Shown one piece after another: positions 56,384-64,000 of a stretch of DNA of 64,000 bases. The notes beneath the pieces are model-generated. The model ran no database searches, was not told the origin of the DNA, and was given only the letters and a program-made list of their open reading frames with translations. Numbering within the stretch: the first letter of the stretch is position 1; every line of letters starts with the position of its first letter. This DNA comes from a virus: IMG/VR virus record IMGVR_UViG_3300045996_003734, positions 45,167 to 109,166 of that record; one strand, 5' to 3'. A program made the position numbers and the translations under genes.

Positions 56384-56838
56384 CAGCCTACCGCCCTTCC
56401 CAGCAACTGATTCAGCGCCAGCGGCACCATGCGCGCCTGGTTTCGCGCGACGTTGAAGTAGTGCACCTGGATTTCCACGGTGTCGACGACCTCGACGTAC
56501 TCGAGGCGATCGAGCGAGATTTGCTTCGTGCTCGTCAGGTGGTCCAGCGCGAGCCGAACCTCTTCGCGGAAGAACGACTCGAGCTGCGGAGTGATGAGCT
56601 TCGCTTCTCGGAAGTTGTGCCCCACGTCCTCGACCGCGCTGCCGGAGGCCTTCGCCGTGCGCAGCGCCGTGAAGACGGCCGCATCCGTGGGGTCGAAGCC
56701 GCGCTCAATTGAGAGCAGCTCGCCCGTCGCAAAGTCGACGGGGTCGGCGAGCATGCCGATCGGCTCGCCGGTAGCCACGAAGTGGACCGGCGTGAAAAAG
56801 ACAGCTGGCGTTACACCTGCCTGCGGGAGCGACGTCAC
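56383..56838 (-). CDS. Baseplate wedge protein (Mu gp46 / gp25-like)
   Basis: 151 residues upstream of J, the position of Mu gp46 and T4 gp25. VDFATGELLSIERGFDPTDAAVF and LRTAKASGSAVEDVGHNF start it; TPQLESFFREEVRLALDHL and VVDTVEIQVHYFNVARNQARM end it with strands. It is a gp25-type lysozyme-like wedge fold by appearance. Stop overlaps J's start. Confidence 0.7.
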   Translation of the reverse strand: MTSLPQAGVTPAVFFTPVHFVATGEPIGMLADPVDFATGELLSIERGFDPTDAAVFTALRTAKASGSAVEDVGHNFREAKLITPQLESFFREEVRLALDHLTSTKQISLDRLEYVEVVDTVEIQVHYFNVARNQARMVPLALNQLLGRAVG

Positions 56839-56865
56839 CCTGCAGGCTACCTGCGAGGGCTCTTG

Positions 56866-57591
56866 CTAACCCGGGCAGCACATCCCCGTGTACAGAACGG
56901 GAGCGACGCATGCCTGAGGCACCGGGAAGGAGCCGACGCACGACGTGAAGACAGGCTTGTCTTGCGGGCAGGCCGCGTACGGCTTTCCCCAGTCGCGCCC
57001 AGCATCCCGCATGCATTGCAGGCAGCACCAGCTGCTTTCCCCGTCGCCAGCGGGCTGGTTCGCGGAGCCAACACAAGGGGGTCGTGGCGGAGCCGCCTCG
57101 TTGCGGCAGAGCCAGACCTTGGGCTGAGGAAACGTGGCGCCGCCGCAGAGTTGGGCAGGATTCGCGCCTGTGCGTTCTTCGCAGTTTACGCTCCAAGGAA
57201 CGGGCTCCGCCCCGCCCGCGCCGCCTCCACCCTTCCCGCCACTGCCTGCCGCGCTCCCCCCGACACCAGCACCGCCTGAGGCGCCGCCTCCTGGGCCGCT
57301 GCCACCCCGTCCCCCGGCGCCACCTGGGCGATCCGGCTCGCCGCCGACACCTGCACCACCGTCGACAACCGGCGGAGCGCCCGCATGTCCGGCGTCGCTC
57401 GGCGTAGTACCTTTTCCAGCACTGCCGCCGTCGCTCGGCTCGCCCGCGCTCGCGGTGCCCGCTACCGAAGGAGCCTCGCCGCCGGTGCTCGCTCCGCTCT
57501 CGCCGCCATCTTGCGGGTTTGGCGTCTTATCCTCACCCGAACATGCGATGCAGAGTGCGAGAGCGAGCAGAGTCCAGGCGTATTTGCCCAT
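56866..57591 (-). CDS. Lipoprotein with Gly-rich spacer and Cys-rich domain (accessory gene)
   Basis: 241 residues from ATG 57591. Signal MGKYAWTLLALALCIACSG with lipobox ALCIAC (Cys ~17). Then ~95 residues of Gly/Ser/Ala-rich linker (GGAGVGGEPDRPGGAGGRGG, GSGGKGGGGAGGAE) and a C-terminal domain of ~85 residues with twelve Cys, ending TGMCCPG. This architecture is typical of myxobacterial surface lipoproteins. It lies inside the baseplate operon, divergent from a Cys-rich membrane protein. Probably a host-derived moron active in lysogens; not a virion component by any sign. Confidence 0.7.
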   Translation of the reverse strand: MGKYAWTLLALALCIACSGEDKTPNPQDGGESGASTGGEAPSVAGTASAGEPSDGGSAGKGTTPSDAGHAGAPPVVDGGAGVGGEPDRPGGAGGRGGSGPGGGASGGAGVGGSAAGSGGKGGGGAGGAEPVPWSVNCEERTGANPAQLCGGATFPQPKVWLCRNEAAPPRPPCVGSANQPAGDGESSWCCLQCMRDAGRDWGKPYAACPQDKPVFTSCVGSFPVPQACVAPVLYTGMCCPG

Positions 57592-57621
57592 TCGACCCAC
57601 GCTAGCCATGCGCTCCCATCG

Positions 57622-57640
57622 CGTCAACGGGCGGTTGACG
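57622..57640. promoter_or_regulatory. Inverted TTGACG pair, divergent promoter region
   Basis: CGTCAAC and GTTGACG are separated by five bases, giving outward-pointing TTGACG -35 boxes. For the lipoprotein, a TAGCGT lies 17 bp on; for the plus-strand gene, TATTTC lies 15 bp on. The palindrome could alternatively bind a regulator shared by both genes. Confidence 0.45.
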
Positions 57641-57671
57641 GTGCCGCCACGAACCTATTTCCTGGGTGGTC

Positions 57672-58238
57672 ATGGCCAAGGGGAAAGGCGGCAACGTCGG
57701 TTGCCTAGGACTCTTCATCGTGATGCTGCCCTTCTGGTGGGCGTACGACAAGTGCACCGGCGGTGACGAGCGACGCGCTCAGGAGAAGATCGTGGCCGAG
57801 ACCCAGGAGGTCGCTCGCCAAGCAGCTGCCGCGGCGCAGGTTCGCCGCGTGGCGCAGGCGAGGGCCGAGCAGGAAGCGGCGCTGGCCGCTGCGAAGGTCG
57901 AAGTGCGCCGAGGCCAACTCGCCCAGCTTGCAGCGTGGAAGCCCTACCAACGATCGCAGGCGCTCGCGCAGTGCTTCAAGTCGGAGTGCCCTGACGGCGT
58001 TCCGGACGAAGCGGCGCTGCTCGAGTCGGCGAAGAGCGACGCCGAGCGGAAGCAGCTCAGCGCGATGAAGGGCCAACTCGAGAAGGCGCAGGAGCGCGCC
58101 GAGAAGGCTGCCTCTCGCTCAAGCGCCGCGCTTCGTTGCTGCGACGGTTCGCTCTCGCCCAAATGCACCTGCGGCGGCGGTCGCCGCGGTTGCTGCTCGA
58201 GGCACGGTGGCGTCTGCGGTTGCTCTGCCGACGACTAG
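57672..58238 (+). CDS. DUF3761-like Cys-rich protein with membrane anchor (accessory gene)
   Basis: 188 residues read against the baseplate operon. Residues ~8-26 are a membrane segment (GCLGLFIVMLPFWWAYDKC), followed by a long Ala/Arg/Glu coiled coil (~30-130) and a C-terminal motif RCCDGSLSP...RRGCCSRHGGVCGC, which resembles the DUF3761 tail (CxDG..S...GxCSxHGGV). After the TAG stop the same frame continues into collagen-like Gly-x-x triplets to about 58550. Together with the divergent lipoprotein it forms a transferred, surface-directed pair. Confidence 0.65.
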   Translation: MAKGKGGNVGCLGLFIVMLPFWWAYDKCTGGDERRAQEKIVAETQEVARQAAAAAQVRRVAQARAEQEAALAAAKVEVRRGQLAQLAAWKPYQRSQALAQCFKSECPDGVPDEAALLESAKSDAERKQLSAMKGQLEKAQERAEKAASRSSAALRCCDGSLSPKCTCGGGRRGCCSRHGGVCGCSADD

Positions 58239-58552
58239 GGATCGAGTGGACAGAACAGCGCGGGCAGTCCGGGCAACGACGGCAGCGACGGCACCGCGAG
58301 CCCGGGCAACCCGAACCCCGGCAGCGGCAGCGAGGGCAGGCCCGGGAGCGACGGGAGAGCCGGCAGCCCCGGGAGCGCCGGAAGGCTCGGCACGGCCAGC
58401 GAGGGCAGCGCGAATCCCGGCAGCGGCAGCGCGGGGAGCCCGGGCAGGGGCGGGAGCGCCGGCAGGCCCGGCAGCACTGGCAACACTGGCAGCGCGAGCC
58501 CCGGCAGGCCGAACCCCGGCAGCGGCAGCGGCGGGAAAGCGCAGCGGCTCAC
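58235..58552 (-). CDS. Leu-Pro repeat protein in baseplate operon
   Basis: 105 residues, nearly all of them repeats of LPGLP, LPALP, LPSLP and LPGFGLPGLA. Starts at GTG 58552 overlapping the previous stop (GTGA), the same coupling used elsewhere in this operon, which argues that it is translated. The opposite strand reads as Gly-Ser-Pro triplets. Poly(Leu-Pro) would form an extended polyproline-like helix or a membrane-active rod. Unusual and possibly spurious GC-rich frame. Confidence 0.45.
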   Translation of the reverse strand: MSRCAFPPLPLPGFGLPGLALPVLPVLPGLPALPPLPGLPALPLPGFALPSLAVPSLPALPGLPALPSLPGLPSLPLPGFGLPGLAVPSLPSLPGLPALFCPLDP

Positions 58553-58875
58553 GACACCGTTCCGGAGGCGCTACCGGTGGCGGTGGTCGTCCCGGTCTGC
58601 GCCGTTGCTGAGCCGATCGTCGACACGGCGATCCCGCTCGCCACCGTCGCCGACACGGTCGCGTTGTCCTTAATGTGCGAAATGATTTTCGCGATCGCGC
58701 GAGCCATCACCGCGAGCTGCTCGAGCGCTTTCGCCTTCGCCACTGGGTTTGCGTCGAGACTCGAGAGGTCGTTGCCCTCCACCAGCACGTCGAAGACCTC
58801 GCCTGCGGCACCGGTGCTCGTCGTCACGACTCCGGTCAGCGCGTTGATCACTATCGACCCTTCGACCATTGCCAT
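58549..58875 (-). CDS. Small baseplate-region protein
   Basis: 108 residues starting MAMVEGSIVINALTGVVTTS. Ser/Thr/Ala-rich, with one helix (KALEQLAVMARAIAKIISHI) and a Thr/Ser-rich tail of strands. It follows the spike gene and may be the small PAAR-like or spike-associated protein, though no PAAR Cys/His motif is visible. Confidence 0.55.
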   Translation of the reverse strand: MAMVEGSIVINALTGVVTTSTGAAGEVFDVLVEGNDLSSLDANPVAKAKALEQLAVMARAIAKIISHIKDNATVSATVASGIAVSTIGSATAQTGTTTATGSASGTVS

Positions 58876-58886
58876 AGCGAGAACTC

Positions 58887-59603
58887 CTAGAGAGGGCTCA
58901 CGAAAACGCTCGGGGAAGGCGGGGACGCGGGCCCAGCGAGCAGGGGGATGCCCGTCTCCGCCGAGGCACCGAGGTAGACGTTGCCCTTCAGCATGATCTT
59001 CGGCGCCTGCAGCGTGAACTCGCCCGGCTTGGCGCGGAGGAAGGTGTCCGAGTCGAGCAGCGCCACGAGGCCATCCTCCTTGGTGAGCGAGAGCTGGTAG
59101 CCCTCTCCGTGGGTGATGCTGATGCTCTCGTTCCCCTCGGTGGGGTCCACAATGATCGCGTGCGCCTTGGTCGGAACGCCGCCGACGAACGCGTAGGGTA
59201 CGTAGAGCGTCATGACGCTCTCCTGTGCCGCGTTGTCGTCGAAGCTCAGGAAGCCCCCGCCGTAGCTGCTGAGCCCCGTCGTGCCGACCTTCGGAGGCAA
59301 CGTCGTCTGCAGGCGCAGGTCGCGGGCAACCAGCGGAATCAGCCCACCACCCTTGCGCACGGCGATGCCCTCCGCGCCCACCTGCTTTCCGCCAAGGTCG
59401 GCCGGCGGCCGTGGGCGCCACACGACGGGTCCGGTGTACTGCTCCTTGTCCGTGAACTTCTCGCCGGCGCCTTCGCCGAGCGGGTCGTCTACGTCGCCGA
59501 CCGCGCCCTCCCCGCCCCACAGCACGGCGCTGTGCTCGCCCACGACGGTGGAGCCGAGGATCCGCACGAAGCTCAGCGCCCAGTCACTCAGGTGAGAAAC
59601 CAT
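58887..59603 (-). CDS. Baseplate spike protein (Mu gp45/gpV-like)
   Basis: 238 residues from ATG 59603. Helix-poor, strand-rich, with an OB-like N-terminal part (ALSFVRILGSTVVGEHSAVL) and a C-terminal section of beta prism-like strands (EGYQLSLTKEDGLVALLDSD, FLRAKPGEFTLQAPKIMLKG) as in gpV/gp45 puncturing spikes. It follows the hub gene with a TGATG overlap, matching the Mu order gp44-gp45. It pierces the outer membrane during contraction. Confidence 0.7.
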   Translation of the reverse strand: MVSHLSDWALSFVRILGSTVVGEHSAVLWGGEGAVGDVDDPLGEGAGEKFTDKEQYTGPVVWRPRPPADLGGKQVGAEGIAVRKGGGLIPLVARDLRLQTTLPPKVGTTGLSSYGGGFLSFDDNAAQESVMTLYVPYAFVGGVPTKAHAIIVDPTEGNESISITHGEGYQLSLTKEDGLVALLDSDTFLRAKPGEFTLQAPKIMLKGNVYLGASAETGIPLLAGPASPPSPSVFVSPL

Positions 59604-60742
59604 CAGAGAGCCCAAATCCCGCGACCACAGGCGGTCAGCGTGGTGGCGTGCGAGCGGTCCGCAGAGCCGGATTGCTTGCACTGGTACACGAGGTAGGGAC
59701 CGTTCGCGCCGCCAGCGATGTCCACGGACACGAAGGCGACGGTGTCGATTCCGTAGGCCACGCGCTGAGAGCCGGTCCAGTAGCTCAAACCGTCGGCCTC
59801 TAGCACCCACGAATCGGAGGCCAGTCGGCGCTTCATGAGCTCCCTTCGCGCGCGCGCGACGGCCTGCGACTGCGTGACAATTGACTCGTCGATGACCATC
59901 GCCGTGCGGTCGAGGAACGGGTCCACCCCAGCAAGCACCGGGTCCGAGGCCAGGAACTTGATTCGCGCTTTCGACTGGTCGCGCCCGCCCCCCACGCCGT
60001 ACACCCAGAGCTGCGTCGGCACGTCTTCGAAGTCTTCGGTCTTCGTCGCCGCGAGGAGGTTATTGGTGCGCGCAGCGATGCCTCGGTGCGCGGTCATGAA
60101 GTAGCTCGCGCTCTGCTCGTCGTTCGGCGCGCCGATCACGATGCGTCCGTCCGGCGCGTCCCACATCATCAAGTGGAAGCGCGAGAGATGCCGCTCGACG
60201 AAGGCCCACACGCTCTCCGGTGGGTGCGGCCGCGCCTCGTCTTCCTTCATGGCCGCGAGGTCGGGCGTGGCGGTGCCGCCCTTCCCCTTGCCCGTCACCA
60301 GGTCGCGCGCGAGGTCGGTGGCGAAGATGAAGTCGGCACTTGTGAGGCCCATGCGCGCGAAAGCCGCGAGCACTACTGCCTGCAGCGTTGTGTTGCTCAC
60401 TCCGATCTTGGGGTCGACCGCGGTGAACATCGCGTCCGCCAGCTTCGTGCGCACCACGACCTGGACGGTCCCGCCGGCGTCGGCCGACACGGCCAGGTTC
60501 CGCGTGAGCAGGCGCCCCGTGATGCGCGGCTTGTCGTTCACGCTCACCGAGAATTGCCCGCCGATCGCGAGCGCTTCGCGGATGGCCGACCACGTGCCGT
60601 CGTCGCCGAGCTCGAATCGCGCCGCGCTCGGCCCGGTGAGGTCGGTCAGGATCTCGTACTGCGTGGCGCGGTCGACGACGATGCTGAAGCCGCCGCCGCG
60701 GACGCTCTCGATGAGCACGGTGTCTCGAAGGCGTCGGGCCAT
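59603..60742 (-). CDS. Baseplate hub protein (Mu gp44 / P2 gpD-like)
   Basis: 379 residues. VVDRATQYEILTDLTGPSAA, GQFSVSVNDKPRITGRLLTR and LQAVVLAAFARMGLTSADFI resemble the N-terminal barrels of gp44 and late control D proteins; AVARARRELMKRRLASDSWV and VAYGIDTVAFVSVD lie in the later barrel. It forms the trimeric hub between tube and spike. Located between the gp43-like protein and the spike, as in Mu. Confidence 0.8.
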   Translation of the reverse strand: MARRLRDTVLIESVRGGGFSIVVDRATQYEILTDLTGPSAARFELGDDGTWSAIREALAIGGQFSVSVNDKPRITGRLLTRNLAVSADAGGTVQVVVRTKLADAMFTAVDPKIGVSNTTLQAVVLAAFARMGLTSADFIFATDLARDLVTGKGKGGTATPDLAAMKEDEARPHPPESVWAFVERHLSRFHLMMWDAPDGRIVIGAPNDEQSASYFMTAHRGIAARTNNLLAATKTEDFEDVPTQLWVYGVGGGRDQSKARIKFLASDPVLAGVDPFLDRTAMVIDESIVTQSQAVARARRELMKRRLASDSWVLEADGLSYWTGSQRVAYGIDTVAFVSVDIAGGANGPYLVYQCKQSGSADRSHATTLTACGRGIWAL

Positions 60743-60745
60743 GGG

Positions 60746-61768
60746 TTACTCCGCGAACACCTTCACGCTGGTCCCCTGCTCGATGTAGGAGAAGTCCTCG
60801 ACGTCGCTGTTAATCGACATAAGCTCGCGCGCGTTCTGTCGCAGCTCGGTGGCGATGAGCCAGATGGTGGTGCGACGCTGCGCGATGTAGCCGCGCGTCT
60901 TCGGGAGGGAGGCCAGCGCTTCCGCTTCCGCGTTGGCCGCGAGCTCAAGCAGGGCGAGGAGCTTGGCTCGAGCGCTCGCGCCCTCGGGGCCGTTCATCTG
61001 GTCCCGCCCCTCGTCGCCCGACGAGAAGGCGTTCATCAAAATCTTGCCCGCGCGCCGGAGCCGCTGGGCTTGCGCCGCGATGGCCTGCGCGAATTCGTTC
61101 GGCTGGTTGATCAGGTCCGCCAGACTGGCGGCGAGCTCGACGATGTTGGCCCCCGGGTCACCCAGGCCGCCGAAGTTGGAGACGCTCCGGAGGCTATCCG
61201 CGGCGGCCGCGCTCATGCCGTCCTGCTCAAGCGCGAACACAGCTTCCTCCGCGGCCCGCTTCACGTTGGCTTTGACGGCCACGGCCTCGAAGGCCTCGCG
61301 GTCAAGCGCGTCCTCGTTATCCTGCTTGAACGCGACGCTCAGCGACTCGCCACCGCGGTTTTCGTCCGAAGTGCCGCGGCGCTGCCAGGTGAGCGGCTTC
61401 ACTCGCAGCCCGCGCTTCCACGGCAGGTGCAGGGTCGCCGTCCTGCCGGTCTTGAACTGGCGCACGAGCGCCTCCAGCAGGTCCGGCCAAATCTGGATGC
61501 CCTGCGTGTCCAGCTCCGGCTCGCTGACGTCGTTGTTGAAGATGAAGCCCAGCGTGAAGACGTCCGGCATGGCCCCGGTCTCGTCGAGCTTGGCGCCCGG
61601 CTGCCAAGGGCGCACGCGCTCCACCACGCGCAAGCCGCCGTCCTCGCCCACCTCGCGTAGCGCGAGCAGCAGCGCGGTTTCCCCGTCGGCTTGGTACGAC
61701 GTCGGCCCGAGCAGGAGCCACGGATCGCCGTCCGTCTCCAGCGCGGTCGTGAGTTTCTCGCGAGCCAT
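60746..61768 (-). CDS. DNA circularisation / hub-associated protein (Mu gpN/gp43-like)
   Basis: 340 residues immediately after the tape measure. GWRSE-like basic region absent; the centre has SLADLINQPNEFAQAIAAQA, typical of gp43/Mu N proteins, and the C-terminus has ARELMSINSDVEDFSYIEQG followed by TSVKVFAE, a LysM-like end seen in these proteins. It links the tape measure to the baseplate hub and has been linked to DNA circularisation in Mu. Family call by position plus these segments. Confidence 0.65.
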   Translation of the reverse strand: MAREKLTTALETDGDPWLLLGPTSYQADGETALLLALREVGEDGGLRVVERVRPWQPGAKLDETGAMPDVFTLGFIFNNDVSEPELDTQGIQIWPDLLEALVRQFKTGRTATLHLPWKRGLRVKPLTWQRRGTSDENRGGESLSVAFKQDNEDALDREAFEAVAVKANVKRAAEEAVFALEQDGMSAAAADSLRSVSNFGGLGDPGANIVELAASLADLINQPNEFAQAIAAQAQRLRRAGKILMNAFSSGDEGRDQMNGPEGASARAKLLALLELAANAEAEALASLPKTRGYIAQRRTTIWLIATELRQNARELMSINSDVEDFSYIEQGTSVKVFAE

Positions 61769-61771
61769 TGG

Positions 61772-63781
61772 CTACTTTGGCGTGCTGCCGCTCTGGTTAC
61801 CCGGCGCCGGCGGCAGACCGTTGTTGCCGCCGCCTCCACCGCCTGGCGGCTTCACCTTGTCCATCGCCTTGGCCAAGCGCTCGGCGGCCTGCGCCGCGCG
61901 GTCGTGCGCCTGCGCGACCTTGTCGCCGCCCTTCGCTCCCTTGGACATGGCGACCTCGAGCTCACGGAGCTCCGCCTCAGCCTTCGCCAGCACGTTGGCC
62001 TGCACGTCGCCCTTCACCTCTCCGCCGCTGAAGAGGTGCGCGGCAGCGCCGAACGTGTCGTCCATGAAGCCCCCCACTCCCTCGCGGTTCTTCTTGGCGG
62101 CGTCGATACGCGCGCGCAGCGAGTCGGCCTCCTTGGCCATTCGCCCCTTGTCGCCGCTCGCTTTCGCAGCAGCGGCGCCAGCGCCGGCAGAGGCGAGGTC
62201 GCCCTGGTCCTTGGCCTTGTCCTCGTAGACGCTGTCGATGGCGGCCTTGCCGAGCTCGTACGCGACCGCGGCCGCAACGGCGATGCCGGCAGCAGCGCCG
62301 AGGTTCTTGCCAGCCGTCGACCACGCGCCATTCCTTGCCGCTTCGGCCGCCAAGTTTGCACCGATGCTCTTGCCGAGCGAGACGGCCTTGTCCTTGCCAA
62401 GGCCCGCGACGTCACCGGCAACCGAGCCGAGCGCCGACATGCCCGCGCCCTTTCCGACGAACGCCGCTCCAGCGAGGATTGGATGGTCTGCCGCGAACTC
62501 CAGCAACGTGGTGAAGCCGTTGGTCAGACGCGGGAGCAGCTGCGCCAGCTTCTCCATCGACGCCATCATCTCGGGCTTGGTGAACGCCGTTTTGAACCGG
62601 TTCATCACGTCGGCCATGACGCGGTCCGGGTCGGTCGCGGCGCGCTTCTTGGCCTCGGCCTCGAGCTGCGCCGCCGTCAGGCTCGTCTTCCCCGCTTCCT
62701 CCAGCGCCTTGTGGAAGGCGTCGAGCGCGGCCGCGGTCTTCTTCTTGGCGTTGCCCTCGGTCTCCGCGAACACCTTCTGATAGGTCTTCCCGAAGTCGCT
62801 CACCAGCTTGAGCGTGTCGCCCTGGAACACCTTCGAGAGCGTTTCTTCCTTGCCGCCCGTCTTGGCCAGGATCTTGTCGAGCGCGTCCTTGCGGGCGCCG
62901 CCGCCCTTGTCGGTGATTTTGACGCCGAGGTCCTTCTCGATGCTCTTGAGCTTGTCGGCGTTCCCGAAGGTCTCCATCAGGCCGGTAACGGCGGTCAGGT
63001 TCTTCTTGAAGCTGCCGGTGACGTTGTCACCGACGTTGAGCATGCCGAGCACCTGCTGCAGGCCGGCCTTGCCCTCGAGACCCATCTGCTTCGCCGAGGC
63101 ACCGACGATTCCCAGCTTGGCGCCGAGGTCGTCGATGTTGGCGCCGCCCTTGCTCGAGAGCTCAATGACGGACGCCAGCGCGTCCTGCATCTCGTTCCCC
63201 GCGATGCCGAACTTCTCGTTCAGCGTGCCGGCGATCGCGGTCAGCGTGTTGACGCTTTTCCCGCTGGCATTGGCCGCGATGGCGATGGCGTCCAGCGCAT
63301 CGGCCGAAAACTGCACGTCGCCCGTCTCGTCGTAGAGCGCGGCGTACGCGCCCGCGAGTTCATTCACGTCGCGCTTCCAGCGCTTCGCAGCACCCTCCAC
63401 GTCCTTCTGGACGTCGGTCCACGCTATCGCCTGACCCGTGCCCGTGCTGATGGCGAAGGCCAGGTCCTTGTAGATGGCGACGAGTTCGGTGCCGCTCTTG
63501 GCGCCGGCCGCCACGGAGAGGGCGCCGCCGAGCGTGGCGGCCTGCCCGATGGTGTTCTTCAGCTCCTTGCCGAGGTCCGCGAGCGTGTCCTTGGCCGCGC
63601 CTAGGCCTTTCTTTATCGAGCCGAGCGCGGGGTGCAGCTTGCGCTCGGCCTTCGCGCCCGACTCGCCGACGCCCTCGAGCTCTTTGCCAAGCGCGCCGGC
63701 CTCCTTCTCGATGTTCTTGAGCATCGAGAGAAACCCGCCGGCGGCGAGCTCAAGTCGGACCTTTGCGTCTTTCTCAGACAT
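61772..63781 (-). CDS. Tape measure protein, copy B (complete)
   Basis: 669 residues. N-terminal 500 residues match copy A almost exactly as protein. Membrane-like hydrophobic segments (FAADHPILAGAAFVGKGAGM and VAAAVAYELGKAAIDS) lie at ~430-530, and the C-terminus is Gly/Pro/Asn-rich (GGGGGGNNGLPPAPGNQ). At about 0.15 nm per residue it would set a tail of roughly 100 nm. Its ATG overlaps the chaperone long-form stop. This is the only complete tape measure in the window. Confidence 0.85.
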   Translation of the reverse strand: MSEKDAKVRLELAAGGFLSMLKNIEKEAGALGKELEGVGESGAKAERKLHPALGSIKKGLGAAKDTLADLGKELKNTIGQAATLGGALSVAAGAKSGTELVAIYKDLAFAISTGTGQAIAWTDVQKDVEGAAKRWKRDVNELAGAYAALYDETGDVQFSADALDAIAIAANASGKSVNTLTAIAGTLNEKFGIAGNEMQDALASVIELSSKGGANIDDLGAKLGIVGASAKQMGLEGKAGLQQVLGMLNVGDNVTGSFKKNLTAVTGLMETFGNADKLKSIEKDLGVKITDKGGGARKDALDKILAKTGGKEETLSKVFQGDTLKLVSDFGKTYQKVFAETEGNAKKKTAAALDAFHKALEEAGKTSLTAAQLEAEAKKRAATDPDRVMADVMNRFKTAFTKPEMMASMEKLAQLLPRLTNGFTTLLEFAADHPILAGAAFVGKGAGMSALGSVAGDVAGLGKDKAVSLGKSIGANLAAEAARNGAWSTAGKNLGAAAGIAVAAAVAYELGKAAIDSVYEDKAKDQGDLASAGAGAAAAKASGDKGRMAKEADSLRARIDAAKKNREGVGGFMDDTFGAAAHLFSGGEVKGDVQANVLAKAEAELRELEVAMSKGAKGGDKVAQAHDRAAQAAERLAKAMDKVKPPGGGGGGNNGLPPAPGNQSGSTPK

Positions 63782-64000
63782 CGGCGTCCTTCGTCAGCTC
63801 AGCCAACGCCTTCCGCCAATCGGGGTCGGCGTTGTCGCCGCGGATGATGGCTGCCAGCTCGGCGAGCTTCAGTGTTCCGGCGTCGAGGTCTCGGCAGATT
63901 GCAACCAGGACGGCGCCGTCGGTGAGCGCAAAGCTTCCCGCGCCATACGTATGATGCAGCTGGGCTGCTCGTGCCCAACGATACCGAGTAAAGGGAGGAT
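63774..64000 (-). CDS. 3' part of tail chaperone, second copy (cut by window edge)
   Basis: Reverse-strand continuation of the chaperone before copy B of the tape measure. The long-form frame ends at 63774 (DADV stop overlapping the tape measure ATG), the short form stops at 63869 and the slippery CCCTTTA lies at 63989-63995. Bases 63874-64000 are identical to 1592-1718; from 63873 down to 63782 the sequence differs and is one codon longer. Confidence 0.8.
   Translation of the reverse strand, partial: PPFTRYRWARAAQLHHTYGAGSFALTDGAVLVAICRDLDAGTLKLAELAAIIRGDNADPDWRKALAELTKDADV
63874..64000. repeat. Second copy of the 127-bp exact repeat
   Basis: Identical to 1592-1718 and ending at the last base of the window; it may continue beyond. 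See the first copy for the assembly interpretation. Confidence 0.9.

Noticed and set aside
58260-58540. DNA tandem repeat as a CRISPR or satellite
   Set aside because: Irregular short GC units explained by Leu-Pro or Gly-x-x codon repeats; no constant repeat with unique spacers.
58239-58552. Independent collagen-like plus-strand gene
   Set aside because: It has no start codon of its own and follows directly, in frame, on the TAG of the DUF3761-like gene; listed only as possible readthrough.
1-64000. Two tandem prophages or a duplicated tape measure in one genome
   Set aside because: Not excluded, but the 127-bp exact terminal match and otherwise single-copy gene set fit assembly wrap-around with strain variation better.

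Overview
The window holds one nearly complete temperate phage (or prophage) genome of about 62.3 kb, read slightly more than once around. The virion genes follow a Mu-like plan: a DUF935-type portal, a MuF/SPP1-gp7-type minor head protein, a Mu-I-type protease with nested scaffold, sheath, tube, frameshifted tail chaperone, tape measure, gp43/44/45-like hub and spike, a gp25-like wedge protein and a baseplate J protein. The predicted particle is therefore a contractile-tailed myovirus. It is not a transposable Mu phage: I see no DDE transposase, but there is a tyrosine integrase with a small excisionase-like partner and a divergent CI/Cro-like switch. G+C is high (about two thirds by eye) and genes are tightly packed with ATGA, GTGA or TGATG overlaps. 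Two lipoprotein genes, one with a long Gly/Ser/Ala-rich spacer before a Cys-rich domain, resemble those of large-genome myxobacteria. A myxobacterial (Myxococcota) host is an inference from this.

Layout. 1-20.3 kb, minus strand (transcribed right to left): terminase, tailspike, portal, minor head protein, protease/scaffold, decoration, capsid, connectors, sheath, tube, chaperone, start of the tape measure. 20.3-29.6 kb, minus: zinc-ribbon proteins, a replication-initiator-like gene containing nine GTGAC boxes at exact 10-bp spacing, two PD-(D/E)xK-type nucleases, integrase, excisionase, a tRNA-like gene, a DnaA domain IV-like protein, HTH proteins and Cro. 29.6-41.6 kb, plus: CI-like repressor, early promoter, a putative annealing protein, an SbcD/SbcC pair, MazG-like and HNH-like proteins and a ParB-like protein. 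41.6-43.3 kb, minus: a three-gene HEPN-containing accessory cassette. 43.4-44.2 kb: small genes including DUF3606. 44.3-63.8 kb, minus: fibres and adhesins, SGNH hydrolase, lysis genes, baseplate, spike, hub, tape measure. A divergent pair of accessory genes (lipoprotein and DUF3761-like protein) sits inside the baseplate operon.

The ends matter. The tape-measure gene occurs twice, as 1-1502 and 61772-63781, colinear and nearly identical in protein but differing at many synonymous sites. The last 127 bases of the window are an exact copy of 1592-1718. The simplest reading is a circular or terminally redundant assembly running into a strain variant of its own start. On that reading the tail operon is continuous: chaperone (1.5-2.2 kb), tape measure, hub (59.6-61.8 kb), baseplate.

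The most unusual items are the minor head protein fused to a GNAT-like domain and an HExxH metallopeptidase-like domain (10857-13616), the 10-bp-phased GTGAC array in the initiator-like gene, a canonical CCCTTTA slippery site in the chaperone, the HEPN cassette, a tRNA-like gene with a very long variable arm, and a 20-bp perfect inverted repeat in the early operon.
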